DNA of 7,903 nucleotides from Pseudomonadota bacterium (GTDB lineage Bacteria; Pseudomonadota; Gammaproteobacteria; Burkholderiales; Burkholderiaceae), in contig JAJYBQ010000113.1 in NCBI GenBank assembly GCA_021778935.1, positions 1 to 7,903 on the forward strand, read 5' to 3'. Position numbers and translations under genes: made by a program. Of the stretch, positions 7,804 through 7,903 are shown piece after piece; position 1 is the first letter of the stretch; each line of letters starts with the position of its first letter. The notes under the pieces are model-generated. The model had not been told where the DNA came from and made no database searches. It worked only from the letters and a program-made list of their open reading frames with translations.

Positions 7804-7903
7804 TGATTCCGGGCATTTCCCATCCGTCGATCCTGCGAAGCAACCCCTCTTCAGCAAGCGGGAGAGGGGGCGATTCCGGGCATTTCCCATCCGTCGATCC
7901 TGC
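7787..7903. repeat. 67-bp tandem repeat with palindromic arm (runs off the edge)
   Basis: The 50 bases at 7787-7836 recur at 7854-7903 with one difference (T7804 versus C7871), a period of 67. The second unit also has a degenerate left arm (CCCCTCTTCA) before GCAAGCGGG, so the unit is the palindrome plus a conserved tail beginning GATTCCGGGCATTTCCCATC. More copies may follow outside the window. The whole stretch 7729-7903 shows no coding sequence and no promoter that I can support. Confidence 0.85.

Noticed and set aside
7765..7903. Repeats at the right end as a CRISPR array.
   Set aside because: The 67-bp unit repeats as a whole with no unique spacers, and the palindromic arm is the REP-like element also found at 1821.

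Overview
The window is GC-rich DNA that looks like a betaproteobacterium (Rhodocyclales, Burkholderiales or Nitrosomonadales type). This rests on gene content and codon style, not on any marker gene. It carries most of a PEP-CTERM/exosortase surface-sorting module next to the start of an exopolysaccharide sugar-nucleotide gene. No rRNA, tRNA, CRISPR array or transposase was seen.

Layout: (1) 1-372, minus strand: first 124 codons of a UDP-sugar dehydrogenase (TviB/WbpO type), running off the left edge. (2) 373-806: divergent control region. It holds a terminator-like hairpin, a T-tract inverted repeat (630-650) and a near-consensus sigma-54 promoter (735-752). (3) 807-1472, plus strand: a 221-residue PEP-CTERM protein with signal peptide and C-terminal VPEP sorting signal, followed by a strong intrinsic terminator. 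(4) About 1532-1822, plus strand: the 3' remnant of a second, unrelated PEP-CTERM gene, frameshifted and cut off at its sorting signal by a REP-like palindrome. (5) 1938-7728, minus strand: a tightly coupled operon prsR > xrtA-epsI > prsT with 4-base overlaps (GTGA, ATGA). (6) 7729-7903: palindromic and 67-bp tandem repeats upstream of prsR.

How the parts fit: PrsR, a receiver/AAA+/Fis-type sigma-54 activator, is expected to switch on the sigma-54 promoter of the PEP-CTERM gene, probably by binding the inverted repeat centred about 122 bases upstream of the predicted transcription start. The exported product would be recognised at its PEP-CTERM tail by the inner-membrane exosortase XrtA (Cys189, Arg234, His256), which here carries a C-terminal EpsI domain. 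The large TPR lipoprotein PrsT belongs to the same system. The sugar dehydrogenase links the locus to exopolysaccharide. The sensor kinase PrsK, the usual partner of PrsR, is not in the window. This is a known type of system. The less ordinary points are the complete regulatory circuit visible in the DNA, the decayed substrate gene, and the similar palindromes on both sides of the operon.
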